From contig CP136066.1 in the NCBI GenBank assembly GCA_032622095.1, positions 93,703,319 to 93,767,318 on the forward strand: 64,000 nucleotides of DNA, given 5' to 3'. The position numbers were made by a program, and so were the translations under genes. The notes beneath the pieces are model-generated. The model ran no database searches. It was not told the origin of the DNA and was given only the letters and a program-made list of their open reading frames with translations. Shown piece by piece: positions 11,708-22,559 of the stretch; position 1 is the stretch's first letter; each line of letters starts with the position of its first letter. This DNA comes from Siphonodentalium dalli. Its lineage: Eukaryota; Mollusca; Scaphopoda; Gadilida; Siphonodentaliidae.

Positions 11708-14700
11708 GTATGTACATGTATTGTAACCATTCCATGATCATTATACTAAATTGTTGATTTAATTTAATTTACCATTAGAACCAATTTGGAATACATGTCA
11801 TAAATATTATACATGTATTTTGTAACTTTTTTAGACTTTGACTTACTGCTAGCCAAATTATTTATGGTTTACTAACAGTATACTTACTTTAAATTTTGTT
11901 ATTAGATTGAGCTCCTTGCTCAAATTTAATAACAAACATTTTTTTTTTTTTATTCAATATTTTTAAATCAAAACACAGAATTAACCGTCCTGGTACCCAG
12001 AGTCACCACCAAATTTGGTTTAAATTGGACCAGCAGTCTGGGAGAAAAATACGTAGACAGACAGGTACTCTTTTATATACATGTATATACCGTTATATAT
12101 ATAGATACAATGTACATGTATAGTCCTGAAATATAGAAATGTACATGTCTGTCCTCAATACATCTACATTTATTTCGGCGAATAGTCATGTATTCCGTTG
12201 AAGAGTCGTATATTTTGGCGAAATGTCTTAAATTACGGTGTCCGAATAATTGTTCCGCAAAAATTAACTTCCGGCAAGCAGTATAGTATTCTTGTACATG
12301 GACATGTATAGGGATATTCAGTTTTAGGATTTTAATTAATAGTTGTTGTTTTTTTATCACAATTGACATGATTAGCCAACAGGTACATGAATGTATAAAT
12401 ATATATACCAGTAGCATTTTCTTAACATTGGGTCATTTTCTCAAGTTCTTGGATTTTGATTTCTTTTTTGCTGAGATACACGTATTTCTTTAATTTTGCA
12501 TTTGTTTCTAGATATGTTACTCCTGAATATATTTATTCTTTTCAAATTATGAATTCTTGTTATCCTGCTCCACCTACAATAGGCTACCAGTATCGAGTGG
12601 AACACATGTAGTATTTTTTATTTTGAGTAAATTCCTCTTCAAATTTTCTTCTCTTTTTCTTTTCAGCTGTTCTACTTCTTGCCTTCCAGCTATTGCCATT
12701 CCCAATGTTTCGCTCGGTTGTTTCAAAGGGAGTTGCTCCTGCTGATCAAGGTAATACTTTTAAAGAAGTATTCAGGGTTTCAGAACTCTGGTTGCAACTA
12801 CCGGGGTACAACAAATGTATTATTTTATATACTGCGTGTAGAATTATAAATAAAAAAACAATACAAGTTTCATAAAATGGGCCTAAAACCATAAATACAT
12901 CTTTCATTAGGGCTGTGCAGTATTTTAATTACCAGTAATTAACAGAAATAGTGTTGCTGGTGTGAATACACACACCATTTTATGCATACCATAACAAAAT
13001 TAAATGTTCCCAGTATACCTGTATTATTAGCATTTAGATATTATCGCGATAAATGCCCCTTATGCAATCATATTGGCAGCCACATGTAGAATGTTAAATT
13101 TTGGTTGTTATCACCAACCAAATAACGTGATCCCCAAGCAGCTACCGGTTGAGTATTGAGCGACATCTCAATGTGCCATTCCATTCGATGTATGGAAAAT
13201 TTGATAAGAAGCTATAATTTATTTACAATCATTGAAGCAATGTCTCCATAAATATGATACATACATGTATGTATTTGAATTTCCAGGTTCTCTATTTGCT
13301 TTGATGCACTGTAGTGAGGGGATAATCTACTTCTTAGCTCCGCTGATGTTCCAAGCCATCTACGCTAACAGTATTAGTTACTATACTGGATTTGTGTTCA
13401 TATTTTCTGTGATATTCCTCATCATTCCAATTGGATTTTCTATGTAAGTAGACAAATATTTGTGTAGAGTGTTACTTTTTGAAACCAAATTCATTGGGTA
13501 CGAGCTGTTTGTTTGGGTCGGAGAAAATAACCCATTCTCAGTAAACTTCAGACCTACATATTATATAATAGTGGGTCTGATGACCTGGCGTAAAGTTTCT
13601 GTTTCCAATATATTTCGTGGGATTCAGTATTATTAGCAACAATCCGAACTCACACTCTAGGATGAAAGCGTCCAATCAAAACTATTAATATAAATCAGTG
13701 CGACATAATTTGTGAGACCTCAGCGCATGAAGTCATGCCTTCAGAGAGAAGACAAGTCGAGGAACCTTTGATAGGCTCAGGATGTCAGTATACTCGGGAG
13801 TGTTTGTTTACTCAAACTGGGGGCTGAGATGCAAATTCTATCAGCATCTGAAAAACACCTCCCATTATTTTTAACACTACATGAACGTACTGTATATGAC
13901 TAATGTGATATTGAAATTTGACATTTTCAAAATATCGGCAAATATGGGCATTTAATAAATAATCCACCCAATTAATTCTTTCTAATTTAGAATTTTATGG
14001 ATGCTTTAGTAATGCCCTAAATAATTGACTCCTTAACCACAGCAGAATTATGGATAATTTTTTAGGATTTAGTCAGAAATATGGCTTGTTGCCATTCATC
14101 GGAAAGCTCTCACTGAGAGCTTTCCGGTGAATGGCAACAAGCCATATTTCCGACTAAATCCTGAAAAATTACCCATAATTCTGCTGTGGTTAATAAAGTC
14201 GATTATTTAGGGCATTACTGTATATCAAACTTCCACTAAGAGATGTCTCAATCTGACAAAAAAAGTTCATGTTCTACTTTCAACCAAAGCCTGCAGACTA
14301 AGCTCACCTGCCATAGCTGACGAATCGCATAATGATCTAATTGTCATCCCAGGAAGTTGACATGTTAGTGATGCTTAATTTGTCATTGTCGCACGGATTT
14401 CATGCAAAACGACAAGCATGATCTCATAAACATGCAAAAAGACACCCAGGATTTCCGAAATGTGCAAACAGTCACCCAGCATCTCAAACTCTCATGAAAA
14501 TTGATTTAAATTAGTCGCATGTTAATTATTTTTACAGTAATTATTTGTTTGATTTTTGAGTGAAATTTGAATGGGTATTCCACCTGCTTTGATTTTGACA
14601 AATTTTTCGCAGACAAACAAGAATTTGTGATGTTGAGTAACTTTTTGCACGTTTGAGAGATCCTGTGTTTTTTTTGCATGATAACATGTGACAATGACCA

Positions 14701-14990
14701 GTTCAGCATCGGTGAATGGTGTACATTTCAAAACTTAATGGTTGTATATATACTGCTTGTAATATTATTGCAGATTTGTCCGATACCTGGAAAGCAAACA
14801 ACCATTGGAGTATCAGGAGATGGATGGCGCGAGTGAGTTGGTTCCACCGAGTCGAGCTACTAGTCTGACAGCGTTAGCTGCTTCCCGAGGCCAGATGGCC
14901 GAGGATGCCAACGACCCACAGAATCAATTTCAGGCTTCTGTACAACCTGGTAGTATAAGCTACATCGATGTTCCAGGTGACCCAGTTTGA
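10579..14990 (+). CDS. MFS transporter resembling SLC46 family, four coding exons
   Basis: The coding region joins 10579-11707, 12667-12750, 13287-13443 and 14774-14990, giving 1587 bases (528 residues and a stop). Every intron starts GT and ends AG, and phases match (1, 1 and 2). The product is a polytopic membrane protein. The first membrane segment is at about residues 18-35, an N-glycosylation sequon (N65-S-S) lies in a first extracellular loop, and the MFS loop 2-3 signature GAISDRTGRRK is at 99-109. Further hydrophobic helices follow, with a basic and Cys-containing central loop (about residues 220-260). The overall plan, with a long first loop, matches SLC46 carriers (the proton-coupled folate transporter group) better than other MFS families. 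Substrate cannot be told. The C-terminal tail (about 70 residues, rich in Ser, Ala and Gln) is longer than in the 460-residue vertebrate members. ATG 10579 is followed at once by a second ATG, and either may start translation. A possible AATAAA signal is at 15700-15705. Confidence 0.82.
11708..12666 (+). other. Intron 1 of the SLC46-like gene
   Basis: GT-AG intron of 959 bp. It contains a dispersed repeat at 11940-12065 and several ATTTCGGCG/ATTTTGGCG words near 12172-12240. No independent gene was seen. Confidence 0.6.
11940..12065 (+). repeat. Dispersed repeat fragment (GGACCAGCAGTCTGG type)
   Basis: A stretch with 'aaatcaaaa', GGTACCCAGAGTCACCAC, CAAATTTGGTT and GGACCAGCAGTCTGGGA matches the stretch at 29880-30012 (GGTACCCCGAGTCACCAC, CAAATTTGGTTGAAATCGG, CCAGCAGACTAGG). 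Both end in a run of GACAGACA, as many mollusc dispersed repeats do. Confidence 0.65.
12667..12750 (+). CDS. SLC46-like gene, coding exon 2
   Basis: An 84-bp exon between CAG (12664-12666) and the donor GTAATA (12751), in phase 1 on both sides. It encodes a membrane helix (AVLLLAFQLLP) followed by FRSVVSKGVAPADQG. The RSxxSKxVxPxxQG block is a recurring cytoplasmic motif of SLC46-type carriers. Confidence 0.82.
13287..13443 (+). CDS. SLC46-like gene, coding exon 3
   Basis: Encodes the last two hydrophobic helices (SLFALMHCSEGIIYFLAPLM and YTGFVFIFSVIFLIIPIGFS). It enters in phase 1 and leaves in phase 2, with donor GTAAGT at 13444. The frame is confirmed by perfect joining to both neighbours. 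Confidence 0.85.
13444..14773 (+). other. Intron 3 of the SLC46-like gene
   Basis: GT-AG intron of 1330 bp. It holds one family A palindromic element (14007-14222) and three spaced phrases of the kind 'catgcaaa..gacacccaggat' near 14400-14485. No coding sequence was seen. Confidence 0.6.
14007..14222. mobile_element. Family A palindromic MITE, copy 1
   Basis: Near-perfect palindrome of about 215 bp with ends AGTAATGCCCTAAATAATTG and GATTATTTAGGGCATTACTG-TA. The arms run through CTTAACCACAGCAGAATTATGG, AGGATTTAGTC and GGCTTGTTGCCATTCA to a centre at 'aagctctcactgagagctt'. It sits in intron 3 of the SLC46-like gene. Other copies show TA flanks and a CAGTAATGCCC terminus, which suggests a Tc1/mariner or pogo-type source. 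No transposase of that type is in the window. Confidence 0.85.
14774..14990 (+). CDS. SLC46-like gene, terminal coding exon
   Basis: Starts after TTGCAG at 14768-14773 and completes the split Ile codon from exon 3. It encodes a cytoplasmic tail of about 72 residues, starting FVRYLE and ending in VPGDPV before TGA at 14988-14990. The tail has no membrane segment and is rich in Ala, Ser, Gln and acidic residues. Confidence 0.8.
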
Positions 14991-14993
14991 GAA

Positions 14994-15366
14994 CAAGTCT
15001 GGAAATAATGTGTCTGACATTTGCAGAATGAGGTCCCCAGAGGGCCTCAACTGCTATTGGAGATCTACATTAGAATCAGATTGAAGATCCTCAGTTGAAG
15101 TTGGTGATGTTCACCCATTAGTCACCTCGATTATACATTTTATCTTCTGCAAATTAGGGGAAATAGAAACTGAACTGAAGGGAAAAGTAACTAAAACAAT
15201 GTTAATTTGAGACAATATATACCTCCCAGAAGAGGAAGCCTAATCGGAATGAGGTCTCCAAAGTGTGAATTTGGTGATGCTAGCTCACTGTGCAGAGTAT
15301 CATCACTAAATTCACTCTCTGGGAACCTCATTCTGCAAATGTCAGACACACTATTTCCTGGTGCCT
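14994..15366. mobile_element. Family B hAT-like element, diverged copy, 3 bp after the SLC46-like stop codon
   Basis: The left end reads CAAGTCTGGAAATAATGTG, a diverged form of the family B terminus CAAGCCTTGAAATAGTGTG. It is followed by the CATTTGCAGAATGAGGTCC core. The right half has the mirror core (GGAACCTCATTCTGCAAATG, then ACACTATTTCC). The 18-bp phrase GGTGACCCAGTTTGAGAA, which includes the stop codon, occurs on both sides (14976-14993 and 15369-15386). The element lies in the transporter's 3' UTR. Confidence 0.7.
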
Positions 15367-15369
15367 CTG

Positions 15370-15480
15370 GTGACCCAGTTTGAGAAACTTATTTCTGTGC
15401 TTTCAAGCAACCTACTTCTTTCAGCTATATTTATGTTCATGTGGACAGTCTGAGAGATTTATTTCCATGTTTTAGTGCAA
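15370..15480 (+). repeat. Short tandem duplication in presumed 3' UTR
   Basis: The stretch 'cagtttgagaaacttatttctgtgctttcaagcaacctacttc' is followed by a diverged second copy, 'cagtctgagagatttatttccatgttttagtgcaacctgctgc'. The period is about 75 bp. Confidence 0.55.
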
Positions 15481-15744
15481 CCTGCTGCATGTAATATAGG
15501 CAACATAAATTTATGTCTTCATGGGGCCCAAGTTTCAGAGGTTGTTAAGCAAGATTTTGAGGGAGATTCTGGCGAAAAATTTCAGCTATTTTTGCATCAG
15601 TACAAAGTTGAAGTCACCCTAAAAATAACGAATAAGTGTCAGTATGATTATTTGCACATGAAAATTAATTTTATTCTTCATGCTATCAGGAATGTTGAAA
15701 ATAAATTAATTCTATCAAACATGAAACCTTGTTTTTTTTTTTAA

Positions 15745-16550
15745 ATAAAGGATGCAAATTTAGTGATTTCCAATTCAAAATATGTTATTTCTAATCTTTC
15801 GTCAAAATTCACGATTTAGATGATCCTAAGCTAGAAGTTATTATCTACCACACAGGGCCCAGTCAGTTTTGGTATTTTCTTTAAGTTAGAGATACAGTCA
15901 GAATTATTGACTTAAGGGAGATTACCATTCGAATTTCTTATACTGGAGTCATCTGGAAGTGGACATTCTAGTAAAATGAGATCTCTTGAGGCCAACTGGT
16001 AGAAACATGAAGAAGCAGATCTTTGTTACCAACAGTCTCAGTTGTTTATGTTATATATATATATATATATATGTTGCACATCAACTTACATTTGCAGTAT
16101 ATTACAGTATACCGGTAGATAAATCCAAATTTACACCCCACTGCCATTACTAAATATGTGGGAAATTAGGTGTATTTTTAGTCAAGCTTTTTTAATCAAA
16201 ACTCAGCTTATGGTTTGGCAGCCCCAAACCTGTATAACATAGCCGTTTATTGATGGATTCTGACAATTTTGGTATGTGGGTCTAGCCAGTAATCGTATAT
16301 ATAAACATGTAAATGAGCATTGATTTGCCTATATTGTCTTATTTTGAAACAACGAAGCAGAAACGGTATGTCACTTGATTAAGAAAGGACGCTGTTCTTG
16401 TGGCTGATCATCATTGTTTTGATATCTAGGCATGTGTGGCTATTGATTAATATTGTTATCCATACACAGGTGAGCAACTGTTGATCACAGTTATGCTCTA
16501 ATTAGTCGACCCTCCTTAACGAGGTTGACCACCGGTTTTACCGCAGTACT
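15745..16550. other. Intergenic stretch
   Basis: No gene recognised. It contains an (AT)n microsatellite at 16051-16072. A short stretch at 16235-16270 resembles one at 1664-1700. Confidence 0.45.
16051..16072. repeat. (AT)n microsatellite
   Basis: Simple alternating TA run of about 20 bp. Confidence 0.9.
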
Positions 16551-16564
16551 CGACTGCTTTCGTG

Positions 16565-16900
16565 CAATCAACCATGGTTAAAGATGCATCATCCAAATTA
16601 ACGCTCCCAAATTAGTATCTTTTTGGCTTCAGGGGTAAAAAGATGTGTGATTCGAGTCGAGGAAACCACCCATCAAAGCTCAGCGTGATCAGATATCGAT
16701 TTTTGAAATTGTTTATTTCCCCCTAGATTGCCTAGATATGTAATTTTTTGGCAGCATGGCAAATAATCGCCAAGCCGATGGTCTCGGACCAAATTGCAGT
16801 TAAAGATAGATAACTCTAAAATCAAGTGGCTTTTGGTGTTAGATATTTGACAATCCGGCCAAATTTCGTTGAACAAAATATTTTGATAAATAACACGTTC
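16565..16900 (+). repeat. Dispersed repeat, copy 1 of a local pair
   Basis: Shares a series of phrases in the same order with 17547-17845: TAAAGATGCATCATCC-like, 'gggtaaaaa', GATTCGAGTCGAGGAAACCA, 'tatcaaagctcag', GGTCTCGGACCAAATTGCAG and AACTCTAAAATCAAG. The two copies are about 980 bp apart in direct orientation and are substantially diverged. Minus-strand open frames here (16673-16918) and in the second copy (17683-17925) are only partly similar, so coding is doubtful. Confidence 0.7.
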
Positions 16901-17546
16901 CCTTTTACGAATGATCAACTTAATAATTTCAACAAAACGACCAATATCTGAACATTTCCAATCATTGTATACTTTTATTACAGACAGGAGAATCCATTTA
17001 GTAAAGTAAGGGTTTGAGTGAGATCTGGTGGTATTCTGAGAGGTTATTGCTGGTATAGCCTTGAAATTTCTTTTTCACCAAGTTTGGCCAACTAATTTTC
17101 TTTGACCATTTTCGAAAATAATCTGGCCAATGACAACATGAACCCTGCTTGTTGGCATGGTGATGTTATTTTGGATTTATCTAAACTTGATGAGTTATTA
17201 CCTGTTTAGTCAACTAACATCATTGCTTCAATCTTCATCAATGTGACAATCTTTTTTATTTAGTTTTTTTTTCATAATAGCTGAATTATCTGAATATGTC
17301 AATATCTTTTTATTTTTAAACATACTCAGTGTATAGTGTACCTCATACCATCATCCTTAAAAACATTAAGCCTTTAGTAATACAGACTGTTAACTTACCT
17401 TAACATTTTACCTGTTCCCAAAGTTGAAAACTTTTATATTATAAATTTATTGCAGTTTGATTTGCAACAACATGATCTGATGATCATGGCTAGTGATTTA
17501 TGTTCATCCATGCCACTTTGTATATCAAGTTGTGAGCTAGCCGAAG

Positions 17547-17845
17547 ATTAAAGATACATAATCCGATTAAGCGCCCCTCAATTACAATTTATTTGGATTC
17601 GGGGGTAAAAAATATCTGATTCAAGTCGAGGAATCCACCTATCAAAGCTCAGAGTTATTAGATAAAAAAAAATTGACATCTATTATTTTTCACCATTGAG
17701 AATTATTAGTGGCCCAGTAAACAGTCGACGAGCGGAAGGTCTCGGACCAAATTGCAGATGGAGATGGTTAACTCTAAAATCAAGAGGCTTTCTTTTGTTA
17801 ATAAGGCCAAATTTCATCCAACAACATGTTGATAAATAACATGTA
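17547..17845 (+). repeat. Dispersed repeat, copy 2 of a local pair
   Basis: Second copy of the repeat at 16565-16900. The best conserved block is GGTCTCGGACCAAATTGCAG at 17738-17757. It may be a separate insertion of the same element or an old local duplication. Confidence 0.7.
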
Positions 17846-18094
17846 TCGGGCAATTTTATACTATAATTGACAGTGGTTAGCATTATTTTTGGGCAATTAA
17901 TCGATTCTGATAACTGAAGGGGCATTTCTAAAAATGTTGTTGTTGGAATCTGATTATATGGGGACCATCGAATTGGATTGAGTACCTTTAAACTAGCATC
18001 TCACTCTACCGATATCACAAGCTGGTTTACGCTGAAGGATACTTGGACTATTAGTGAGCATCCTACCATATTCAAATATTAATAAACTAAAATA

Positions 18095-18235
18095 TATATG
18101 TTCAGCTCTTACATAGTGAATGTGTTGGAAATACATGTAATAGAAACTTGCAGTGGAATGGTGCTTGTCGGCTCTTACATAGCAAATGTGTTGGAAATAA
18201 TAGAAATTTGCAGTGGAATGGTGCTTGTTGGTAAG
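18095..18235 (+). repeat. Tandem duplication of about 70 bp
   Basis: The unit 'gctcttacatagtgaatgtgttggaaat' followed by 'aatagaaacttgcagtggaatggtgcttgt' occurs twice in tandem. The second copy lacks a short ACATGTA insertion. Confidence 0.8.
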
Positions 18236-18309
18236 ATTTTTGTCCCTTTGCACCCTCTAGACTACACAGTACAATATGCCAAGATCTTTTATCAGATAAC
18301 TCCTTGAGT

Positions 18310-19198
18310 GTAGAATGATTTTAGCAAAACAAATTCTGCTTGCATAATGTCGGATAATTATATCATTGAGCAATATTTAATTGAACAAACTATGTGCTAG
18401 CACAGCTGATATTTCACAAGCTGGCATGGATGACAAAAACCCATGTGATCTGATGTGATGTCTTTTTTAAGTTTATGGACTCCTTATGATTTAATTGAAA
18501 TTTGTTCAATATACATGTATGATTTATTTCAAGTTATGTGGTTATTATGTATTTTGAAAGTTTATGGGAGATTATGAACATAATCGAGTTCTCCAATTTA
18601 TTGATTTGTTGAATTGATTGATTTGTTGCATACTGTCAACTGATCATGAAATTAAATCTTATGAGCTATTTTAGTCGCGCTGTGATCAAAATCTTATAAG
18701 TCAAATCAGGGACCAGTCTAGAGGTTTAAAATTGGGAGAAGTCACATGTCTCTGTTTGGTTATTAGTGAGAACACTGAGAAGTGGACTGTTTTCAGGGAG
18801 AATTTCTAATGGCTTAATATCAATTTACACCCCAACATCACCATTCTATGATCGAATAAGTGTTATACAATAATACAATAGCCCATTTTTAAAACAATTA
18901 TAGTGAGTAAGGACACCATTTTAAACTGAAAATACAGTTTATATATGTTGTAGGGACATATGCATGATATGGCATACTGTTATCTGAGAGAGAAGTCACT
19001 TCTACCTGGGCCAAAATTATGGAGAAATGACACAATTTAGAGAGGATATCTCCCAAGTCACCCTTTAAGCTGGACCTTGAGTCAAATTTAATGTTAAACT
19101 GAGATATAATTAAGAACATTGCATCTAAAGGAGCTATCAGACCAAGTTAAACATATGTTGCATAATTATATTCAATCTAACAAATCCCATAATTTGAT
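18310..19198. other. Intergenic stretch
   Basis: AT-rich sequence with no recognised exon, RNA gene or repeat. Confidence 0.45.
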
Positions 19199-19199
19199 C

Positions 19200-19303
19200 T
19201 ACAGTAATGCTCTAAATAATCTACTCCTCAACCATAGCAGAATTATGGGAAATTTTTCAGGATTTAGTCGGAAATATGGCTTGTTGCTATTCATTGGAAA
19301 GCA
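19200..19303 (+). mobile_element. Family A MITE, half copy
   Basis: Only the left arm is present, from TACAGTAATGCTC to 'ccattggaaagc'-like sequence at the palindrome centre. The mirror arm is missing. Small changes (TCTACTCCTCAACCATAG) show it is older than most copies. Confidence 0.8.
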
Positions 19304-20132
19304 CTCTGAAGTTGCCTATGATGGAGTTATGAGATTTTTTTCACAGCACGACATTGTGTGGGTGGTATTTTGATTGTGGTCTGTGATGCATACATCGAAT
19401 ATCTACTTTGTATTCAAGCTATCTGTGTTATGTAAAACTGATCTGATAATGTTACTAACATCCTCCACCTGAAGCTACATGTGTGTTCAGACAACTGTAT
19501 TGTCATTGCGTTGTCTGCATTTAGGCATGTGTGGGTTGTGTTATAATGCAGAACTTCCGTTTGTAGCTGAAACGTCTGATATTATTATAAATGCAATACT
19601 GCAGATCAATATATTTGTTATAAACAATATTCTGAGATTGCCTGACTTGAATTTAGAATCCATGATGGCTAGAAGAAATAAAAGTTTTATGAGAAATGTC
19701 GTTTTCTAAAGTTACCATTTCATTAAAATAGATTGAGTCTGAATCAGGCTTGGGCCCACCCTGCAAATGCCATGGGTGTAATTGAATCCCCTTTTTTGGG
19801 GGGGGCACCTTCAATATAGTGTCTCTTACTAGAAAGTTTTAAATAGATTACAAACATAAAATAATAGATATGAATCGAGGACACTTATCCGGAATAGCTT
19901 CTGTCAATTAATATTGATTTTATTTAAATTTTTCTTATATAATACCTTCATCCTAATGGGAGTAAAAAAGGGTTTTTTTTAAGAACAGAAATATCAGGAA
20001 CGTCCGGAGCATAGCAAGAGGGGGAACTCAATCTTGTTAGCACCCCACATATAGACCAATATCATGGATATTTCACCGCAAACTCTCGGCTGCACCAGAA
20101 ATAAACCACTTCATTATGCATTTATGGACAAA

Positions 20133-20301
20133 TACAGTAATGCTCTAAATAATCGACTCCTAAACCACAGCATAACTATAGGTAATTTTTCACTGAGAGC
20201 TTTCCTATGAATGGCAACAAGCCATATTTCCGACTAAATCCTGAATAATTATCCATAATTCTGCTGTGTTTAAGGAGTCGATTATTTAGGGCATTTCTGT
20301 A
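20133..20301. mobile_element. Family A MITE with shortened left arm
   Basis: TA-CAGTAATGCTC on the left and GGGCATTTCTG-TA on the right. The left arm jumps from 'gcataactataggtaattttt' to CACTGAGAGCTTTCC, so part of it is deleted and the palindrome is now asymmetric (169 bp). Confidence 0.85.
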
Positions 20302-20537
20302 TAAATGTACCCAGTCTTCAGTTTTTTCTGTTTTATTCATAACAAAGCTATTTGCAGTCTTGAATTTGGGTTTAAAAAAAAATATGTTGTTGCTGTAATT
20401 GTGTGTAATTGTGGTGCAGAAGAGATACACTATCTTTAACCATTACATGTCTGGAGCTTCCTGATATATTTTTGAGCAGATTGTCATACAGACTTATTAT
20501 AAAGCCTCTCCACGATACTATGAATCAAATTGTGTGG

Positions 20538-20863
20538 TTAACCGTTTCATGACGGGAGCTGCGCTGGTGCAGCATTAATGATCCTGTGCCAGTGCATTCT
20601 CTTATATATGCCAGTCACCAATAGGGAGCCTCACATATATAAGAGAATGCACTAACTTACAAGGACAAGGTCAATATTGCTAGGCCAATGCATTTTCTTA
20701 TATATGCGAGTCTCCCATAGGGAGCCTCACAATATTTACCTTGTCCTTGTAAGCTAGTGCATTCTCTTATATATATGATTCTCCCTATGGACTCGCATAT
20801 ATAAGAGAATGCACTGGCACAGGATCGTTAGTGCTGCACCGGCGCAGTTCCTGAAAGGGATAA
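20538..20863. mobile_element. Family C MITE (TTAACCGTTTCATGACGGG subtype)
   Basis: The left end is TTAACCGTTTCATGACGGG followed by AGCTGCGCTGGTGCAGC. The right end is the mirror GCTGCACCGGCGCAG followed by TTCCTGAAAGGGATAA, so the right TTAA has one change. Inside are two hairpins built from the CATTCTCTTATATATGCGAG word, joined by a spacer with 'caaggacaaggtcaatattgctagg' and its reverse complement. TTAA flanks and CCCTTT-like ends fit a piggyBac-type non-autonomous element. Confidence 0.75.
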
Positions 20864-21030
20864 ACAAGCCAGGAAAACTGAAGTCATGTTTGAAGGAAAT
20901 TATTTTCACTTCCCGTTTTTTTGGAGAGAGATATAAAGATTCAACCTGTTAATATGTATACCCAGTGTATGAAGATCTGTTCTTAGTGTTCTAATCATCA
21001 GGGTAGATCGGCCTTTAGAATCCTGATGTT

Positions 21031-21429
21031 CAAGCCTTGAAATAGTGTGCATGTCATTTGCAGAATGAAGTCCCCATAGGCATGCTAGCATCACTAAATT
21101 TCAACATCTGGGTACCTCATTCTGCTTAGGCCTCATCTCCTGGGAAGTATCTATAATCTCAAATTAACATTGGTTTTAGTTCATTTTTCCCTTCTGTTCA
21201 GTTTCTGTATCTGGGAATATCCCCTAATTTGCAGAAGATGACTAATGGCTTAACTTCAACTGGGGAACTTCAGTCTCATCCTAGGTCTCCCATAGCTGTT
21301 GAAGCCTCAGTAGAATGAGGTTCCCAGAGGGTGAATTCAGTGATGCTAGCCCACCACGCAGGATAGCGTCACTAAATTCACCCTCTGTGGACCTCATTCT
21401 GCAAATGACAGACACACTTTCAAGGCTTG
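21031..21429. mobile_element. Family B hAT-like element, full-length copy
   Basis: 399 bp from CAAGCCTTGAAATAGTGTG to ACACTTTCAAGGCTTG. It is flanked by the perfect 8-bp target duplication CTGATGTT (21023-21030 and 21430-21437). Each end carries a small hairpin of mirror halves (GAGGTCCCCAGAGGGTGAAT type). The middle holds a non-palindromic body with 'ctcaaattaacattgg' and 'cccctaatttgcagaagat'. An 8-bp duplication and a CA...TG terminus fit the hAT superfamily. Confidence 0.85.
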
Positions 21430-21801
21430 CTGATGTTCATGAATGCTCAAGATGTGAACACACCCATGTTAATTCAAACACTCAATTGAGATTACAATTC
21501 TACACATTTATATGTATATATATTTAGTTTCATGTGCCTTTACTCAGAACTGCATTTGTTTATTATTTACATATCAACTTTTTCTTTACGATACTCACCC
21601 AAAACCATAAATATCTACATATGATCTCCTTGCTTACACTTTATTTCACACAGGTGAGCTAGATGTGGATGGTTTGATGATTGTTTCCATACCAACAATA
21701 TTTATTCTTGAAAGCTGGTCATTGCAGTTACTTTAATTTTGTTAATGTTTGAAACTATCAAGCCTGTATATATAATTCAGAATGTGGTGTAATGTAATGG
21801 A

Positions 21802-22018
21802 TACAGTAATGCCCTTAATATTCGACTCCTTAACCACAGCAGAATTATGGGTAACTTTTCAGGATTTAGTCGGAAATATGGCTTGTTGCCATTCATCGGA
21901 AAGCTCTCAGTGAGAGCTTTCCGATGAATGGCAACAAGCCATATTTCTGACTAAATCCTGAAAAGTTACCCATAATTCTGCTGTGGTTAAGGAGTCGATT
22001 ATTTAGGACATTGCTCTA
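21802..22018. mobile_element. Family A palindromic MITE, copy with TA flank
   Basis: Full palindrome from TA-CAGTAATGCCC to a slightly changed right end (GGACATTGCTC-TA). The centre is AAGCTCTCAGTGAGAGCTT. The two arms are almost identical over 100 bp. Confidence 0.88.
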
Positions 22019-22053
22019 TAATGTCTCCATCAAGGGATTTATAAATTTTTAAC

Positions 22054-22224
22054 TACAGTAATGCCCTAAATAATCGACCCCTTAACCACAGCAGAATTAT
22101 GAGTAATTTCTCTCGCTGAGAGCTTTCCGATGAATGGCAACAAGCCATATTTCCGACTAAATCCTGAAAAATCACCCATAATTCTGCATGGGTTAAGGAG
22201 TCGATTATTTAGGGCATTACTGTA
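22054..22224. mobile_element. Family A MITE with left-arm deletion
   Basis: TA-CAGTAATGCCC to GGGCATTACTG-TA. The left arm stops after AGCAGAATTATGAGTAATTT and jumps to CTCGCTGAGAGCTTTCC, like the copy at 20133. It lies only 35 bp after the previous copy. Confidence 0.88.
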
Positions 22225-22289
22225 CATGTAAAAACCATCCCTTGATTTAGACTAAAATTCCTTCGATGGATACCAACTAGTGAAAACAG

Positions 22290-22559
22290 TAGGGATACTT
22301 GTTTACTCATTGATGAGTAGTTTCCTTAGAAAATGTTTAGATAATAAGTTCAATTAAAGACCATGAAAATAGGTTGTTTCTTGAACTTATCAACATTTTC
22401 CACCAAAGAAATGAATCCTTCTGCACTTGTATTAATCTCTTTTCATAGGTCTGTCGTCTGTTTGTTTTTCCTGAACACCCATCCAAATGAATAATAAACC
22501 ATTCCAATGTATTATGTTATAACTGAGTGGTAGAATCCATTTAGTATAGAAAGGGTTAA
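22290..22559. mobile_element. Family F MITE (TATAGAAAGGGTTAA end)
   Basis: The right end reads AATCCATTTAGTATAGAAAGGGTTAA. Inside are the family's hairpin arms around 'gataataagttcaa ... ttgaacttat' and the phrases 'ccattccaatgtatta' and 'cttctgcacttg'. The left terminus is not clear, so it may be truncated. Confidence 0.6.
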
